From: Companilactobacillus huachuanensis | GTDB taxonomy: Bacteria; Bacillota; Bacilli; Lactobacillales; Lactobacillaceae | Assembly: GCF_005404815.1 (NCBI RefSeq) | Contig: NZ_BJDF01000001.1 | Coordinates: 1 to 50,429 of the forward strand | Direction of reading: 5' to 3' | Length of the DNA: 50,429 nt | Part shown: positions 49,628 through 50,429 of the stretch, piece after piece | Layout: each line of letters begins with the position of its first letter | Numbering within the stretch: position 1 is the stretch's first letter | Made by a program: the position numbers and the translations under genes | The notes under the pieces: model-generated | What the model saw: only the letters and a program-made list of their open reading frames with translations | What the model was told of the DNA's origin: nothing | Database searches by the model: none

Positions 49628-50429
49628 ATGGCATTAGCAGATAATATTGTTAAATATCGAAATAATAATCACCTGTCACAAGAACAATTGGCTGAAGCAT
49701 TGAGTATTTCTCGGCAATCAATTTCAAAGTGGGAAACTGGGGAAAATTTACCTAGTATCGATAATTTGATTTCGCTGAGTGGCTTGCTGGATATTTCATT
49801 GGATGAGTTGATTACTGGTGAACCTTACCTGCATTTCCCATTCAATTATGGAAAACCCAAAAATCGATGGCCAGTGGTTTTTTTGGTGGCGATGATTATT
49901 TTGGGTGGACTGATTTTCTCAGGATTTCATCGATTTTATGTGCCCTTTTTAGGAGCGTTTGCAGCCTATATGATGGCAATATTGTTTTATCCATTTGATT
50001 TCAAACGCTACTACACGTATTGGACTCTGGAGAAGACAGGAATCACTTATGTGGCTAATGATAAGGACGTTTATAACAGTTTGGATGAGGTATTAATTCC
50101 TATCAAAACTCTATTTCATGCTCGCAAAACTGAGTTTATTTCCTATCAAGATATGCAAAAGGTTGAAGTAAAATTAGATCTATTAAAAGTTAATCCCAAC
50201 GCTACGATAACGACCCATGGTGGGTATGCGTCATCTCGTGGTCAATATATGAATGAGGGATTTCATCTGATAATTACGACAAAAACTAATCAAGTGGTCT
50301 ATCTAGATTTGCGTCAGTATTATTGGCCAAAATCTAAAGAACGTCAGATGCTATCAACGATAATTTCATTTATGAAGCGAAAAAACATTGAATTTATTGA
50401 TAAACAAAATATTGCTGAAATGGTAAAAG
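49628..50429 (+). CDS. XRE-type regulator with membrane and MLKFGKK-like C-terminal domain (partial)
   Basis: Starts at ATG 49628 (SD GGGAAGTGA) and is open to the window end (267 codons seen). N-terminal XRE helix-turn-helix (1-65: MALADNIVKYRNNNHLSQEQLAEALSISRQSISKWETGENLPSIDNL), then two hydrophobic segments (~80-95 and 99-115), then FDFKRYYTYWTLEKTGITYVAND and a beta-rich domain (LIPIKTLFHARKTEFISYQDMQKVEVKL ... FHLIITTKTNQVVYLDLRQYYW) like the stand-alone proteins at 37605, 38330 and 43342. It is a membrane-bound transcription factor with an unknown sensor domain. The 3' end is outside the window. Confidence 0.78.
   Translation, partial: MALADNIVKYRNNNHLSQEQLAEALSISRQSISKWETGENLPSIDNLISLSGLLDISLDELITGEPYLHFPFNYGKPKNRWPVVFLVAMIILGGLIFSGFHRFYVPFLGAFAAYMMAILFYPFDFKRYYTYWTLEKTGITYVANDKDVYNSLDEVLIPIKTLFHARKTEFISYQDMQKVEVKLDLLKVNPNATITTHGGYASSRGQYMNEGFHLIITTKTNQVVYLDLRQYYWPKSKERQMLSTIISFMKRKNIEFIDKQNIAEMVK

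Overview
The window comes from a low-GC Gram-positive bacterium of the Lactobacillaceae. The 5S rRNA, the nrdHIEF and oppABCDF operons, the LVIS_2131-like and WxL-type proteins and the base composition all fit. My best guess, an inference, is a Companilactobacillus-like genome. No phage, conjugative or insertion-sequence transposase gene is visible. The window opens at the 3' end of an rRNA operon (23S tail, 5S) and closes inside an XRE-type regulator gene.

Layout. 0.5-7 kb: a DoxX membrane protein; an Mga-like regulator; a structured leader RNA (possibly yjdF class) with a terminator in front of an MFS exporter; a run of hydrolase, hypothetical, TauE and DUF1634 genes. 7.5-16.8 kb: a secreted lectin with a WxL-like C-terminus; an OhrR-like regulator; nrdHIEF with two NrdR boxes; small conserved genes; a guanylate-kinase-like gene. 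17-26.5 kb: a secreted NlpC/P60 hydrolase; a MurR/RpiR regulator with an RpiA-like isomerase and an oxidoreductase; rarA, a GPH symporter and a YagU protein; and three loci that look like a family of C-rich small RNAs. 26.5-33.6 kb: oppABCDF and hflX. 34-50.4 kb: an accessory region with an AgrC/AgrA-type signalling locus carrying two tandem histidine kinases, small helical and two-TM proteins resembling bacteriocin-immunity genes, a GntR-controlled operon of two ABC ATPases and three permeases, and a family of membrane proteins related to the C-terminal part of the final XRE regulator.

Four things stand out. (1) The two tandem kinases look complementary: one has lost the phospho-acceptor His (Arg241) but keeps the ATP-binding boxes; the other keeps His241 but has lost the G-box region. 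(2) Three intergenic loci share an upstream box, hairpins with C5-C6 loops and intrinsic terminators; their loops match unusually G-rich Shine-Dalgarno regions in this window by 9-11 nt (P60 hydrolase, the first kinase, the Mga-like regulator). (3) About a dozen intergenic elements of ~180 bp fold as a long stem closing three hairpins; the stems change sequence between copies with compensating changes, and some copies sit in a longer MITE-like frame with terminal inverted repeats. (4) Repeated TTCAGGA-type operators lie between the kinase operon and the divergent immunity-like operon and before a neighbouring membrane-protein gene.

All family assignments come from reading motifs by eye. No database search or folding program was run.
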